Shown here one piece after another: positions 48,897 to 56,419 of a DNA stretch of 64,000 nucleotides. The stretch is taken from the NCBI RefSeq assembly GCF_000621725.1, contig NZ_KK211333.1, forward strand, positions 191,079 to 255,078. Direction: 5' to 3'. Position numbers and translations under genes: made by a program. The stretch is from Xylanibacter brevis ATCC 19188. GTDB lineage: Bacteria; Bacteroidota; Bacteroidia; Bacteroidales; Bacteroidaceae. Each line of letters starts with the position of its first letter. Within the stretch, counting starts at the first letter, position 1. The notes under the pieces are model-generated. The model made no database searches and was not told where the DNA came from. It saw only the letters and a program-made list of their open reading frames with translations.

Positions 48897-49250
48897 ATGA
48901 AGAAACTATTTATGTTGATCCTGATGACTGTGGCATGTTGCACGGTTCAGGCCCAAAACGTAGTAACAGTTAAAGATGCTTCGAATATGACTGCCAAGGA
49001 ACTGAAACAGGCAGCCAAAGAACAGAAGAAGAAAGAAAATGCCATCAAGGCAGAAGTGAAGGCAAAGGCTGCAGTTTTGAAGGCACAGAAGAAGTATCAA
49101 GCAGCACAAAAGGCAGCTGAAAAGGCAGCCAAGAAAGCTGAACAAGCTCAGAAGGCTGCTGAGAAAGCTTCTAATAAAGCCGAGAGTGCTCGTAAAGCTT
49201 ACGAGAAGGCACAGGATAAACATGCCGATGCTGCTAAGGTCGTAGAATAA
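48897..49250 (+). CDS. Small secreted Ala/Lys/Glu-rich coiled-coil protein
   Basis: The start is the ATG at 48897, which opens a good signal peptide (MKKLFMLILMTVACCTVQAQ); an upstream in-frame ATG at 48789 lies inside the promoter and is not used. The product has 117 residues. After cleavage near 20 it has a short lead (NVVTVKDASNMTAKELKQAA), then about 80 residues of Ala, Lys, Glu and Gln predicted to be one long helix or coiled coil with repeated KAAEKA-type heptads. It is probably periplasmic. No family recognised. Confidence 0.75.
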   Translation: MKKLFMLILMTVACCTVQAQNVVTVKDASNMTAKELKQAAKEQKKKENAIKAEVKAKAAVLKAQKKYQAAQKAAEKAAKKAEQAQKAAEKASNKAESARKAYEKAQDKHADAAKVVE

Positions 49251-49277
49251 CGTTTGCGCATCTCCTTATAGAATATC

Positions 49278-50186
49278 ATGAAATATGCAATCATAGGAAC
49301 AGGGGCCATTGGTGGTTACTATGGCGCCAAATTAGCATATAGTGGACAGGATGTTCACTTTCTGTTGCATAGTGACTATCAGTTCGTACGTGAACACGGT
49401 TTGCGTGTTCAGTCTTGCGACGGCTCTTTCCATTTACCTCATGTAAATGTATATCAGCGTACGGCAGATATGCCCCAGGTTGATGTGGTAATTGTGGGAC
49501 TAAAGACCACTAATAATCATTTACTAGCAGAGATGTTGCCACCATTGCTTCATGAAAATACTATCGTAGTGCTTATACAGAATGGCGTTGGTGTGGAGCA
49601 AGATGTTGAGCAAACCTTTCCTGGCATACAACTCGTTGCTGGTCTGGCTTTTATTTGTTCTGCTAAGACAGAGCCGGGTGTGGTCAATCATCAATGCTAT
49701 GGACAGATAAACTTTGGCAACTATTCTTGTCGCGATGCACAAATGTTTAATAACCTGGTGGAGGAGTTTTGCTCGGCAGGTATCAAAGCCGGTGTGGTGG
49801 ATTATACTGAAGCCCGTTGGCGTAAAGCCGTGTGGAATATGCCGTTCAACGGCATGACAGTTGCCCTCAATACGCAAACCGACTGCTTGTTGAAGAACCC
49901 TTCTACGCGTGTACTCATCCGCGACTTGATGATGGAGGTTATTAGCGTCCCTAAGGCTCTAGGTATCAATGCCATCGGTGAAGACTTTGTAGATAAGATG
50001 ATACAGATGACCGACGAGATGACACCCTATTCGCCCTCTATGAAACTCGATTTCGATTTCCATCGTCCTATGGAGATACAGTATCTTTATACGCGACCTA
50101 TCGAAATAGCGCATAAGGCTGGCGTCCGATTGCCAAAGTTGGAAATGCTCGAGGCAGAACTCCGATTCATAGATTCACAACGATAA
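49278..50186 (+). CDS. panE: 2-dehydropantoate 2-reductase
   Basis: Reduces ketopantoate to pantoate with NADPH in pantothenate/CoA synthesis. The protein has 302 residues. The nucleotide loop is IGTGAIGGYYGAKLA at 4-18. VVIVGLKTTNNHLL carries the catalytic Lys. RWRKAVWNMPFNGMTVAL and the C-terminal helical domain with SPSMKLDFDFHRPMEIQYL are typical. It is 27 bases after the small coiled-coil gene and ends in a hairpin. coaBC, another CoA gene, lies 2.8 kb downstream. Confidence 0.92.
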   Translation: MKYAIIGTGAIGGYYGAKLAYSGQDVHFLLHSDYQFVREHGLRVQSCDGSFHLPHVNVYQRTADMPQVDVVIVGLKTTNNHLLAEMLPPLLHENTIVVLIQNGVGVEQDVEQTFPGIQLVAGLAFICSAKTEPGVVNHQCYGQINFGNYSCRDAQMFNNLVEEFCSAGIKAGVVDYTEARWRKAVWNMPFNGMTVALNTQTDCLLKNPSTRVLIRDLMMEVISVPKALGINAIGEDFVDKMIQMTDEMTPYSPSMKLDFDFHRPMEIQYLYTRPIEIAHKAGVRLPKLEMLEAELRFIDSQR

Positions 50187-50219
50187 AAGGAAGAACCGAT
50201 AGGGCTCTTCCTTTTATCG
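50181..50219. terminator. hairpin between converging panE and DUF3127 genes
   Basis: CGATAAAAGGAAGA pairs perfectly over 14 bases with TCTTCCTTTTATCG. It overlaps the panE stop. No long T-run follows, but the T-rich arm and convergent position suggest a bidirectional terminator. Confidence 0.65.
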
Positions 50220-50247
50220 ATATTGTCGTATAGAACTATAGTTTCAA

Positions 50248-50652
50248 TTAGAAGGGCAGGTCATCAGCCGTGCCTTCACCTGCGGGTTCCTGAGCAGGGG
50301 GGAAGGGAGCTGTAGCTGCAGAGTCAGCTCCGGGAGCTGCCTGAGGTGCGAATGGTGTTGCGGCGGGAATTTGGCCGGCTGCACCACGCTGTATGCTGTA
50401 AGCACGAATCTCGTTGAACCAGCGTCCGTTATACTCGTGAGCATCAATGTCAAACGATACGGTAATTTCCTCACCAGCCTGAATGTTGAACTGTTTGATG
50501 CGGTCCTCGCCAAATACGCGGAACATCATTTTGCGAGGATATTGTCCGGGTACTTCAATGACGTACTCCTGGCTCATCCAAGAGTTACCTGTACGAGCAG
50601 ATACACCGCTGTTTGCCTGAAGAATGGCAATCACTTTTCCTGTTAAATCCAT
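50248..50652 (-). CDS. DUF3127 protein with SSB-like acidic C-terminal tip
   Basis: A 134-residue protein, DUF3127 in residues 1-90 (LTGKVIAILQANSGVSARTG, FDIDAHEYNGRWFNEIRAYS), with the look of a small OB fold. A disordered Ala/Pro/Gly linker follows, and the protein ends GTADDLPF. That tip is almost identical to the DDxPF peptide by which single-stranded DNA-binding proteins recruit partners, and the layout (OB-like domain, flexible linker, acidic tip) copies SSB. It is encoded divergently to dnaN. A role in ssDNA binding is a strong suggestion, not proven. Confidence 0.85.
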   Translation of the reverse strand: MDLTGKVIAILQANSGVSARTGNSWMSQEYVIEVPGQYPRKMMFRVFGEDRIKQFNIQAGEEITVSFDIDAHEYNGRWFNEIRAYSIQRGAAGQIPAATPFAPQAAPGADSAATAPFPPAQEPAGEGTADDLPF

Positions 50653-50743
50653 TTCTATTGTTGATTATTTTAATTGGTTTTTTGCAAATTCGTTTGCGAA
50701 ATTACTAAAAAAGATTGAAATCTCACAATTAATTAGCAATTAT

Positions 50744-50775
50744 TTTGCTACTGACTAACTTTTTTTGTATTTTTG
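50744..50775 (+). promoter_or_regulatory. Bacteroidota-type promoter for dnaN
   Basis: TTTG (50744-50747), 20-base spacer, TATTTTTG (50768-50775), 40 bases before the dnaN ATG. Confidence 0.75.
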
Positions 50776-50815
50776 TAGTCCGAAACTGTAAACATCAAAC
50801 ATTATTATTTATAGT

Positions 50816-51940
50816 ATGAGATTTACCATATCAAGTACAGCATTGAGCAGCCGACTGGTAGCTCTTTCAAGAGTAATCAATAGTAAAAACTCTTTGCCTA
50901 TTCTGGGTGATTTCCTCTTCGAAATTGTTGATGGAAAACTGAACCTGACGGCATCAGATAGCGAGGTGATGATGAAGACCTCGCTCGACTTGGTAGATAC
51001 CGATGGCGACGGACGCTTCTGCGTGGGCAACCACGATCTGCTTGAGGCCGTTAAGGGTATCTCTGAGCAACCTATCACTTTCGATGTTAATCAGACAGAG
51101 AAATTGGCTAAGATCAGCTATCAGAACGGTATGTTCTCGCTGCCCGTTGAGAATGCTGACGAATTCCCCCAGGCACAACAGGTAAGCGACAGCGCTACTA
51201 CAATCAATATCCCCACATCTTTACTGGCAGAAAATATCAACCGTTCTATCTTTGCCACAGCTCAAGACGAGTTGCGCCCAGTGATGAATGGTATCTATTT
51301 TGACCTTACACCTGATTGTTTGGCAGTAGTGGCTAGCGATGGCCACAAGCTGGTGCGCAATAAGATTATGACCATCAGCAGTGACCAACCTGCTGCTTTC
51401 ATTCTGCCTAAGAAGCCAGCTTCGCTTCTGAAGGGCGTGCTGGGCAAGCAGGGTGGAGACGTTGTCATTCGTTTCGACGAGCGTAATGCCGAGATCAATT
51501 TTGAGGATGGCGTCATTCTGTGCCGCCTGATTGAAGGTCGTTATCCTAATTACAACTCAGTGATTCCTCAGAGCAACCCCAATCAGCTCACTGTCGATCG
51601 TCTGGGATTGCTGGCTGCTCTGCGTCGCGTACAGCCTTTCTCTAACGACTCTAGCAATCTGATTCGCTTCCACGTGGAGAATGGCGTGCTGCAGCTCGAT
51701 GCCGAGGATTATGACTTCTCGAAGACAGCTACAGAGAAAATGTCGTGCGACTACAACGGCATGCCTATGAGCATTGGTTTCAAGGGATCTTCATTCATTG
51801 AGATTCTGAATAACTTCGACTGCGAGCAGGTCATCATACAGTTGGCCGATCCTAGTCGCGCAGGTTTGGTTATTCCTTCCGAACAGCCCGAGAACCAGGA
51901 CGTGCTGATGCTCATGATGCCCATGTTGATAAATGATTAA
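50816..51940 (+). CDS. dnaN: DNA polymerase III beta sliding clamp
   Basis: The processivity clamp of the replicative polymerase. The protein has 374 residues, normal length, with the three clamp repeats: MRFTISSTALSSRLVALSRV at the start, RPVMNGIYFDLTPDCLAVVA in the middle and the C-terminal segment ending VLMLMMPMLIND, where 'MPM' sits in the clamp pocket region. The neighbour downstream is a DnaQ-like exonuclease, separated by an inverted-repeat element. No dnaA is adjacent, so there is no evidence of an origin here. Confidence 0.96.
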   Translation: MRFTISSTALSSRLVALSRVINSKNSLPILGDFLFEIVDGKLNLTASDSEVMMKTSLDLVDTDGDGRFCVGNHDLLEAVKGISEQPITFDVNQTEKLAKISYQNGMFSLPVENADEFPQAQQVSDSATTINIPTSLLAENINRSIFATAQDELRPVMNGIYFDLTPDCLAVVASDGHKLVRNKIMTISSDQPAAFILPKKPASLLKGVLGKQGGDVVIRFDERNAEINFEDGVILCRLIEGRYPNYNSVIPQSNPNQLTVDRLGLLAALRRVQPFSNDSSNLIRFHVENGVLQLDAEDYDFSKTATEKMSCDYNGMPMSIGFKGSSFIEILNNFDCEQVIIQLADPSRAGLVIPSEQPENQDVLMLMMPMLIND

Positions 51941-51943
51941 TCT

Positions 51944-52058
51944 AGCCCCCTAAGTTAGGGGGATGGGGGTCTGAACAAACGCAGACCCCCATATTCTTGT
52001 TATATATTGTGTCTGATTGTCGTTTGTTCAGACCCCTAATCCCCTATCTTAGGGGACT
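51944..52058. repeat. 115-base inverted-repeat element (MITE/REP-like) between dnaN and exonuclease
   Basis: Two 38-base arms, 51944-51981 and 52021-52058, are inverted copies with about six mismatches. Each holds an internal palindrome (CCCCCTAAGTTAGGGGG on the left, CCCCTATCTTAGGGG on the right) and ends in CTGAACAAACG. A nested hairpin GGGGGTCTG/CAGACCCCC lies at 51965-51990. It begins three bases after the dnaN stop. It resembles a small non-autonomous palindromic element; no target duplication is evident. Confidence 0.7.
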
Positions 52059-52066
52059 TATTTAAA

Positions 52067-52927
52067 ATGAAACTGAATCTAACAAAACCATTGATAGTCT
52101 TCGATTTGGAGACGACCGGTCTTGATTTAGTCAAGGACCGCATCATCCAGATTTCCTTTATCAAGGTGATGCCTAATGGCGAAGAGGAACGTGGCGACTA
52201 TCTGATCAATCCCGAGTGCCACATCCTGCCTGTCATTACCGAGTTGACTGGCATCTCGGATGATGATGTTAAGGATAAGCCCACCTTCAAGCAGGTGGCA
52301 AAGACCCTGAGCGATAAGTTTACGGGTTGCGACTTTGCAGGTTTCAATTCAAATCATTTCGATATACCTTTGCTGGCAGAGGAGTTTCTGCGTGCAGGCA
52401 TCGACTTCGACTTTTCAAAATGTCGCCTGATTGATGCTTGCAACATTTTTAAGAAGATGGAACGTCGCAACCTGGCTTCTGCTTATAAGTTCTATTGTGG
52501 TCGTCGCATGGAGGATGACTTCGAAGCGCATCGTGCCGATCAAGATACCGAGGCTACCTATCGTGTTCTGATGGGACAGCTCGACTACTACACAGAGGAG
52601 CATCAGCGCGAGTTAGGCGAGGACACCGAAGGACGAGTGCTTGCCAACGATATGGATTGTCTGGCAGAGTATTCTAAGACGAATAATAATGTTGATTTCG
52701 CCGGTCGTGTTGTGTGGGGCGAGGCTAAGGATGCACAGGGAAACACCATCTTAGACAAAGATGGAAAGCCTGTACTCGTAGAGTGTTTCAACTTCGGAAA
52801 GTACAAGGGACGCACCGTGGTCGATGTTCTGCAGCATGATCCCGGCTACTACTCTTGGATTATGGGTGGCGACTTCACCTATAATACTAAGCAGGTACTC
52901 ACGCGCATTCGCATGCGTTCCATTTAG
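52067..52927 (+). CDS. DnaQ-like 3'-5' exonuclease
   Basis: A 286-residue DEDDh exonuclease. Exo I is VFDLETTGLD (D13, E15), Exo II lies in FAGFNSNHFDIPLL and Exo III in HRADQDTEATYRVL, with the His and last Asp. After the nuclease domain (about 1-175) a C-terminal module with FNFGKYKGRTVVDVLQHDPG and YYSWIMGGDF resembles the short domain often fused to such exonucleases in Bacteroidota. It may be the proofreading epsilon subunit or a related repair nuclease. It lies downstream of dnaN. Confidence 0.88.
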   Translation: MKLNLTKPLIVFDLETTGLDLVKDRIIQISFIKVMPNGEEERGDYLINPECHILPVITELTGISDDDVKDKPTFKQVAKTLSDKFTGCDFAGFNSNHFDIPLLAEEFLRAGIDFDFSKCRLIDACNIFKKMERRNLASAYKFYCGRRMEDDFEAHRADQDTEATYRVLMGQLDYYTEEHQRELGEDTEGRVLANDMDCLAEYSKTNNNVDFAGRVVWGEAKDAQGNTILDKDGKPVLVECFNFGKYKGRTVVDVLQHDPGYYSWIMGGDFTYNTKQVLTRIRMRSI

Positions 52928-52937
52928 ACAATAGTTC

Positions 52938-54170
52938 ATGTTACAAGGAAAGAAAATAGTTCTAGGTATCACTGGGTCAATTGCGGCCTATAAGTCGTGT
53001 CTCATCATTCGCGAACTGGTGAAGCGTGGCGCCGAGGTTCAGGTGGTTATCACACCGGCAGGAAAGGAGTTTATCACGCCTATCACTTTGTCGGCCTTGA
53101 CACAGAAACCTGTGGTCAGCGAGTTTTTCTCTCAGCGTGATGGAACATGGAACTCTCACGTGAAGTTGGGCTTGTGGGCCGATGCGATGCTTATTGCGCC
53201 TTGCACAGCTTCTACGTTGGGCAAGATGGCTCATGGCGTAGCTGACAACATGCTGATAACTACATATCTGTCGATGAAGGCTCCCGTATTTGTGGCTCCA
53301 GCTATGGATCTTGATATGTATGCTCATCCCACCACTCAGCAGAATATGGAAACGCTGAAAAGTTTCGGTAACCACATCATTGAACCGCAGAGTGGTTTCT
53401 TGGCTTCCGGTCTTGAGGGTAAGGGACGAATGGAGGATCCCGAGAAGATAGTTTCATATCTTGATAATTATTTCTCTGCAACACCTTCTAATGCCGCCTC
53501 TTCTGGTGCCACGCATACGGCAGAACTTTCTGGTAAGAAGATTCTTATTACGGCAGGTCCTACTTATGAGAAGATAGATCCAGTGCGTTTTATTGGAAAT
53601 TACTCTAGTGGAAAGATGGGTTATGCCCTCGCTGAGGAGTGTGCCAACAGAGGTGCAGAGGTCGTTCTTGTTTCAGGCCCTGTGTCGCTTACAACGTCTC
53701 ATCCTCGTATTAAGGTGGTATCAGTCGAGAGTTGTCAGCAGATGTATGCGGCAGCTACCGAGTCATTCCCATCATGTCAGGCAGCCATTCTGTGTGCTGC
53801 TGTTGCCGATTTCCGTCCTGCTGAAGTGGCAGAACAGAAGATCAAACGAGTGGGGCAGACAATGGATATACATCTGGTGCCCAATCCCGATATTGCTGCC
53901 CAGTTAGGTAAGATGAAGAAGCCTGATCAGGTGCTGGTAGGTTTTGCTTTGGAAACCAACGATGAGCAACAAAATGCCCAGCACAAACTTGAGAAGAAGA
54001 ATCTGGATTTTATAGTTCTTAATTCACTTCGTAATGCTGGCACTTGTTTCCAAAGTGACCAGAATCAGGTGTCTATCATCTCTCGTGATGGCAAGCGTGA
54101 TTACGATCGTAAGCCTAAGAATGCTGTGGCCAGCGATATCGTTGATGAATTATGTAACCGTATTCACTAA
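52938..54170 (+). CDS. coaBC: Bifunctional phosphopantothenoylcysteine decarboxylase/synthase
   Basis: Makes 4'-phosphopantetheine in CoA synthesis. The protein has 410 residues. The CoaC flavoprotein domain (1-185) has ITGSIAAYKS, the catalytic H74 (WNSHVKLG), PAMDLDMY at 121-128 (canonical PAMN) and ASGLEGKGRM at 156-165, where Ser 157 sits at the usual active-site Cys. The CoaB synthase domain (about 195-405) has ILITAGPTYEKIDPVRFIGN and KKPDQVLVGFALETND. I believe the PAMD and ASGL forms recur in Bacteroidota CoaBC (from memory). It starts 11 bases after the exonuclease. Confidence 0.93.
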   Translation: MLQGKKIVLGITGSIAAYKSCLIIRELVKRGAEVQVVITPAGKEFITPITLSALTQKPVVSEFFSQRDGTWNSHVKLGLWADAMLIAPCTASTLGKMAHGVADNMLITTYLSMKAPVFVAPAMDLDMYAHPTTQQNMETLKSFGNHIIEPQSGFLASGLEGKGRMEDPEKIVSYLDNYFSATPSNAASSGATHTAELSGKKILITAGPTYEKIDPVRFIGNYSSGKMGYALAEECANRGAEVVLVSGPVSLTTSHPRIKVVSVESCQQMYAAATESFPSCQAAILCAAVADFRPAEVAEQKIKRVGQTMDIHLVPNPDIAAQLGKMKKPDQVLVGFALETNDEQQNAQHKLEKKNLDFIVLNSLRNAGTCFQSDQNQVSIISRDGKRDYDRKPKNAVASDIVDELCNRIH

Positions 54171-54182
54171 TTCGTTTCGTTT

Positions 54183-55112
54183 ATGAAGTGCTTCATATTG
54201 CAGTCTTTCAGATCTGTCTGCTCCGTCATCGTTGCCTTGTTTCTGCTCTCCGTACCAGCTGCGGCACAGGAGTTGCAGGTGCGCATCAATATCAACTCGC
54301 AGCAGGTGCAGGGCACAGATAAATCTGTGTTTGATAATCTGAAACAGACGTTGGAGCAATTCATGAACGAACGCCAGTGGACAGACCTTCAGTTTCAAGA
54401 GAATGAGCGTATTGATTGCACGTTCAATATCTCTGTCACCAAGTATGACGCCTCAAATAATCGTTTTACTTGTACGGCCATGATACAAGCCAATCGACCG
54501 GTATATAATTCGGCATATACCACCACGCTTTATAGTAACCGCGACAAGAACTTCGACTTCGACTTTGTTCAGTTCGACCAGTTGAACTTCAACGAGGAGG
54601 TGATCGACAATCAGCTGGTGGCGCTGATGGGCTACTATGCCTTCCTGATCATTGGCATCGACCTCGACAGCTTCTCGCCTATGGGTGGTACCGATGTGCT
54701 GCAGCGCTGTATGAACTTGGTCAATAATGCACAGGATTTGGGCTTTGCTGGATGGAAGTCGTTTGAGGATTCACGCAATCGTTTTGCTATTGTAAACGAT
54801 TATTTGGACGAAGCGCTCAAGCCTTTCCGCCAACTTCAGTACGACTACTATCGTATGGGCCTCGACGAAATGGCATCCAACGTAGAGCGTGGTCGTGGCA
54901 ATGTGACCACTGCTCTTGCAAACTGCTTAAAGAAGGCTCACGACAACAAGCCTCTTAGCTTGTTACCTCAGATATGGACCGACTATAAGAAGGATGAGTT
55001 GGCCAATATCTATAAGGGTAAAGGCACTCAGAAGGAGAAGGAAAGTGTCTATGATATCCTTTTTGGTATCAATGCTTCTCAGAATAATTCTTGGGAGAAG
55101 ATTAAGCAATAA
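54183..55112 (+). CDS. porD: PorD/DUF4835 family protein (type IX secretion-associated)
   Basis: A 309-residue secreted protein with a signal peptide (about 1-29, ending PAAAQ), followed by the DUF4835 pattern ELQVRININSQQVQGTDKSV, QWTDLQFQENERIDC and FLIIGIDLDSFSPMGG. The family was named PorD after its link to the Bacteroidota type IX secretion system. In this phylum the gene is commonly found directly after coaBC, as here (12 bases). recN, another common neighbour, is absent. Role in secretion is inferred from family and context. Confidence 0.87.
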   Translation: MKCFILQSFRSVCSVIVALFLLSVPAAAQELQVRININSQQVQGTDKSVFDNLKQTLEQFMNERQWTDLQFQENERIDCTFNISVTKYDASNNRFTCTAMIQANRPVYNSAYTTTLYSNRDKNFDFDFVQFDQLNFNEEVIDNQLVALMGYYAFLIIGIDLDSFSPMGGTDVLQRCMNLVNNAQDLGFAGWKSFEDSRNRFAIVNDYLDEALKPFRQLQYDYYRMGLDEMASNVERGRGNVTTALANCLKKAHDNKPLSLLPQIWTDYKKDELANIYKGKGTQKEKESVYDILFGINASQNNSWEKIKQ

Positions 55113-55143
55113 GGCAGACGTTTTTGTGTTGACACAAAATAAA

Positions 55144-55171
55144 ATGGGTCTCGATTCTCATCGGGACCCAT
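55144..55171 (-). terminator. hairpin terminator after galE
   Basis: ATGGGTCTCGAT pairs with ATCGGGACCCAT (one mismatch). On the minus strand it is followed by TTTATTTTGT. A second small hairpin, TTTTGTGTTGACACAAAA (55122-55139), lies next to it and may serve the plus-strand porD transcript. Confidence 0.65.
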
Positions 55172-55219
55172 CACAACACAAACACAAAATCAGTGTCCTT
55201 TTATAGACGACTGTTTCTT

Positions 55220-56260
55220 TTATTGAATGCCGTCTTCGCGCAACTTCTGCTGCCAGCGCCAAGCGGTCTTCAGTACCTCTTCTGTTGGGGTGTCGGCCTT
55301 CCAACCAAGCACCTTGTTGGCCTTATCTACATTGCCCCATACCTTTTCGATGTCACCTTCGCGACGTGGTGCATAGGTCCAATTCAGTTTCACGCCAGTG
55401 GCCTTCTCAAAGCCCTGTACAACCTCAAGTGTTGACAATCCCTTGCCGGTACCGATGTTGAACACCTCTACGGCGTCTGTCTCGGGCTTGTCGAGTACGC
55501 GCTCCATAGCCTTAACGTGTGCCTTAGCCAGGTCAACCACGTAGATGTAGTCGCGGATGCAGGTGCCGTCGGGTGTGCCGTAGTCGTTGCCGAAGATCTT
55601 CAGCTGCTGGCGGATGCCGATAGCTGTCTGTGTGACAAAGGGAATGAGGTTCATGGGTACTCCATTGGGCAGTTCACCGATCAGAGCTGATGGGTGTGCA
55701 CCGATGGGGTTGAAGTAGCGCAGGATGATGCTCTTGATGGGCGCGCCGCTGTGAATATAGTCTTGTATAATCTCCTCGTTGATTTGCTTGGTGTTGCCGT
55801 AGGGTGACAGCGCTTTTTGGATAGGAGCATTCTCTGTCACGGGAAGGTTCTCTTCTGAAGGCTGACCATAGACGGTGCATGATGAAGAGAAGATGATGCC
55901 CTTCACGTTGTACTTTGGCATCAGTTCCAGCAGGTTGATTAAGCTACTCAAGTTGTTGCGATAGTAGAGTAGGGGCTTCTCTACGCTTTCGCCCACGGCT
56001 TTCGATGCAGCAAAGTGGATGATACCCTCGATGTTGGGGTATTTCTTGAATACGCCTTCCAGTGCTTCCATATCGCAGCAATCTACCTTCTCGAAGACAG
56101 GGCGCTTGCCTGTGATCTTTTCGATGCCGTCAACGACATTAGCATTAGAGTTCGACAGGTTGTCGATGATAACTACTTCGTAGCCTGCTTCTTGCAGCTC
56201 TACGGTGGTGTGGCTACCGATGAATCCGGTTCCGCCAGTAACGAGGATGGTCTGTTTCAT
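55220..56260 (-). CDS. galE: UDP-glucose 4-epimerase
   Basis: Interconverts UDP-glucose and UDP-galactose. The protein has 346 residues, an extended SDR fold. NAD loop VTGGTGFIGSH at 7-17, catalytic Ser in FSSSCTVYG at 124-132, and the YxxxK pair Y154/K158 (SPYGNTKQIN). The substrate-loop residues NPIGAHPS and RREGDIEKVWG are typical of GalE. It is alone on the minus strand, with its own promoter and terminator. Confidence 0.95.
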   Translation of the reverse strand: MKQTILVTGGTGFIGSHTTVELQEAGYEVVIIDNLSNSNANVVDGIEKITGKRPVFEKVDCCDMEALEGVFKKYPNIEGIIHFAASKAVGESVEKPLLYYRNNLSSLINLLELMPKYNVKGIIFSSSCTVYGQPSEENLPVTENAPIQKALSPYGNTKQINEEIIQDYIHSGAPIKSIILRYFNPIGAHPSALIGELPNGVPMNLIPFVTQTAIGIRQQLKIFGNDYGTPDGTCIRDYIYVVDLAKAHVKAMERVLDKPETDAVEVFNIGTGKGLSTLEVVQGFEKATGVKLNWTYAPRREGDIEKVWGNVDKANKVLGWKADTPTEEVLKTAWRWQQKLREDGIQ

Positions 56261-56297
56261 GTATGTTTCCTAAAACTATAGTTTATTAAGTTTAGTG

Positions 56298-56329
56298 CAA
56301 AGGTACAAAAACTTTTGTTTTCCACCAAA
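56298..56329 (-). promoter_or_regulatory. Bacteroidota-type promoter for galE
   Basis: Minus strand TTTG (56329-56326), 20-base spacer, TACCTTTG (56305-56298), 38 bases before the ATG. Confidence 0.78.
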
Positions 56330-56361
56330 TTTTTGGGTGATATATGAAGTCTGTGCCCCGC

Positions 56362-56380
56362 CTTCCCCTCGGTGGGGAGG
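56362..56380. repeat. small GC-rich inverted repeat downstream of the second histidine kinase
   Basis: CTTCCCC and GGGGAGG are separated by a five-base loop, 40 bases after the kinase stop. On the minus strand no T-run follows. It may be a transcript end, or a small palindromic element similar in flavour to the one at 51944-52058. Confidence 0.4.
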
Positions 56381-56419
56381 ATGATGTGTGGCTTATAAGA
56401 CTTCCAATGCCTTTTTTTT

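Noticed and set aside
50653..50815. Replication origin next to dnaN
   Set aside because: No dnaA gene and no cluster of DnaA boxes was seen in the gap, which only holds the dnaN promoter and AT-rich leader.
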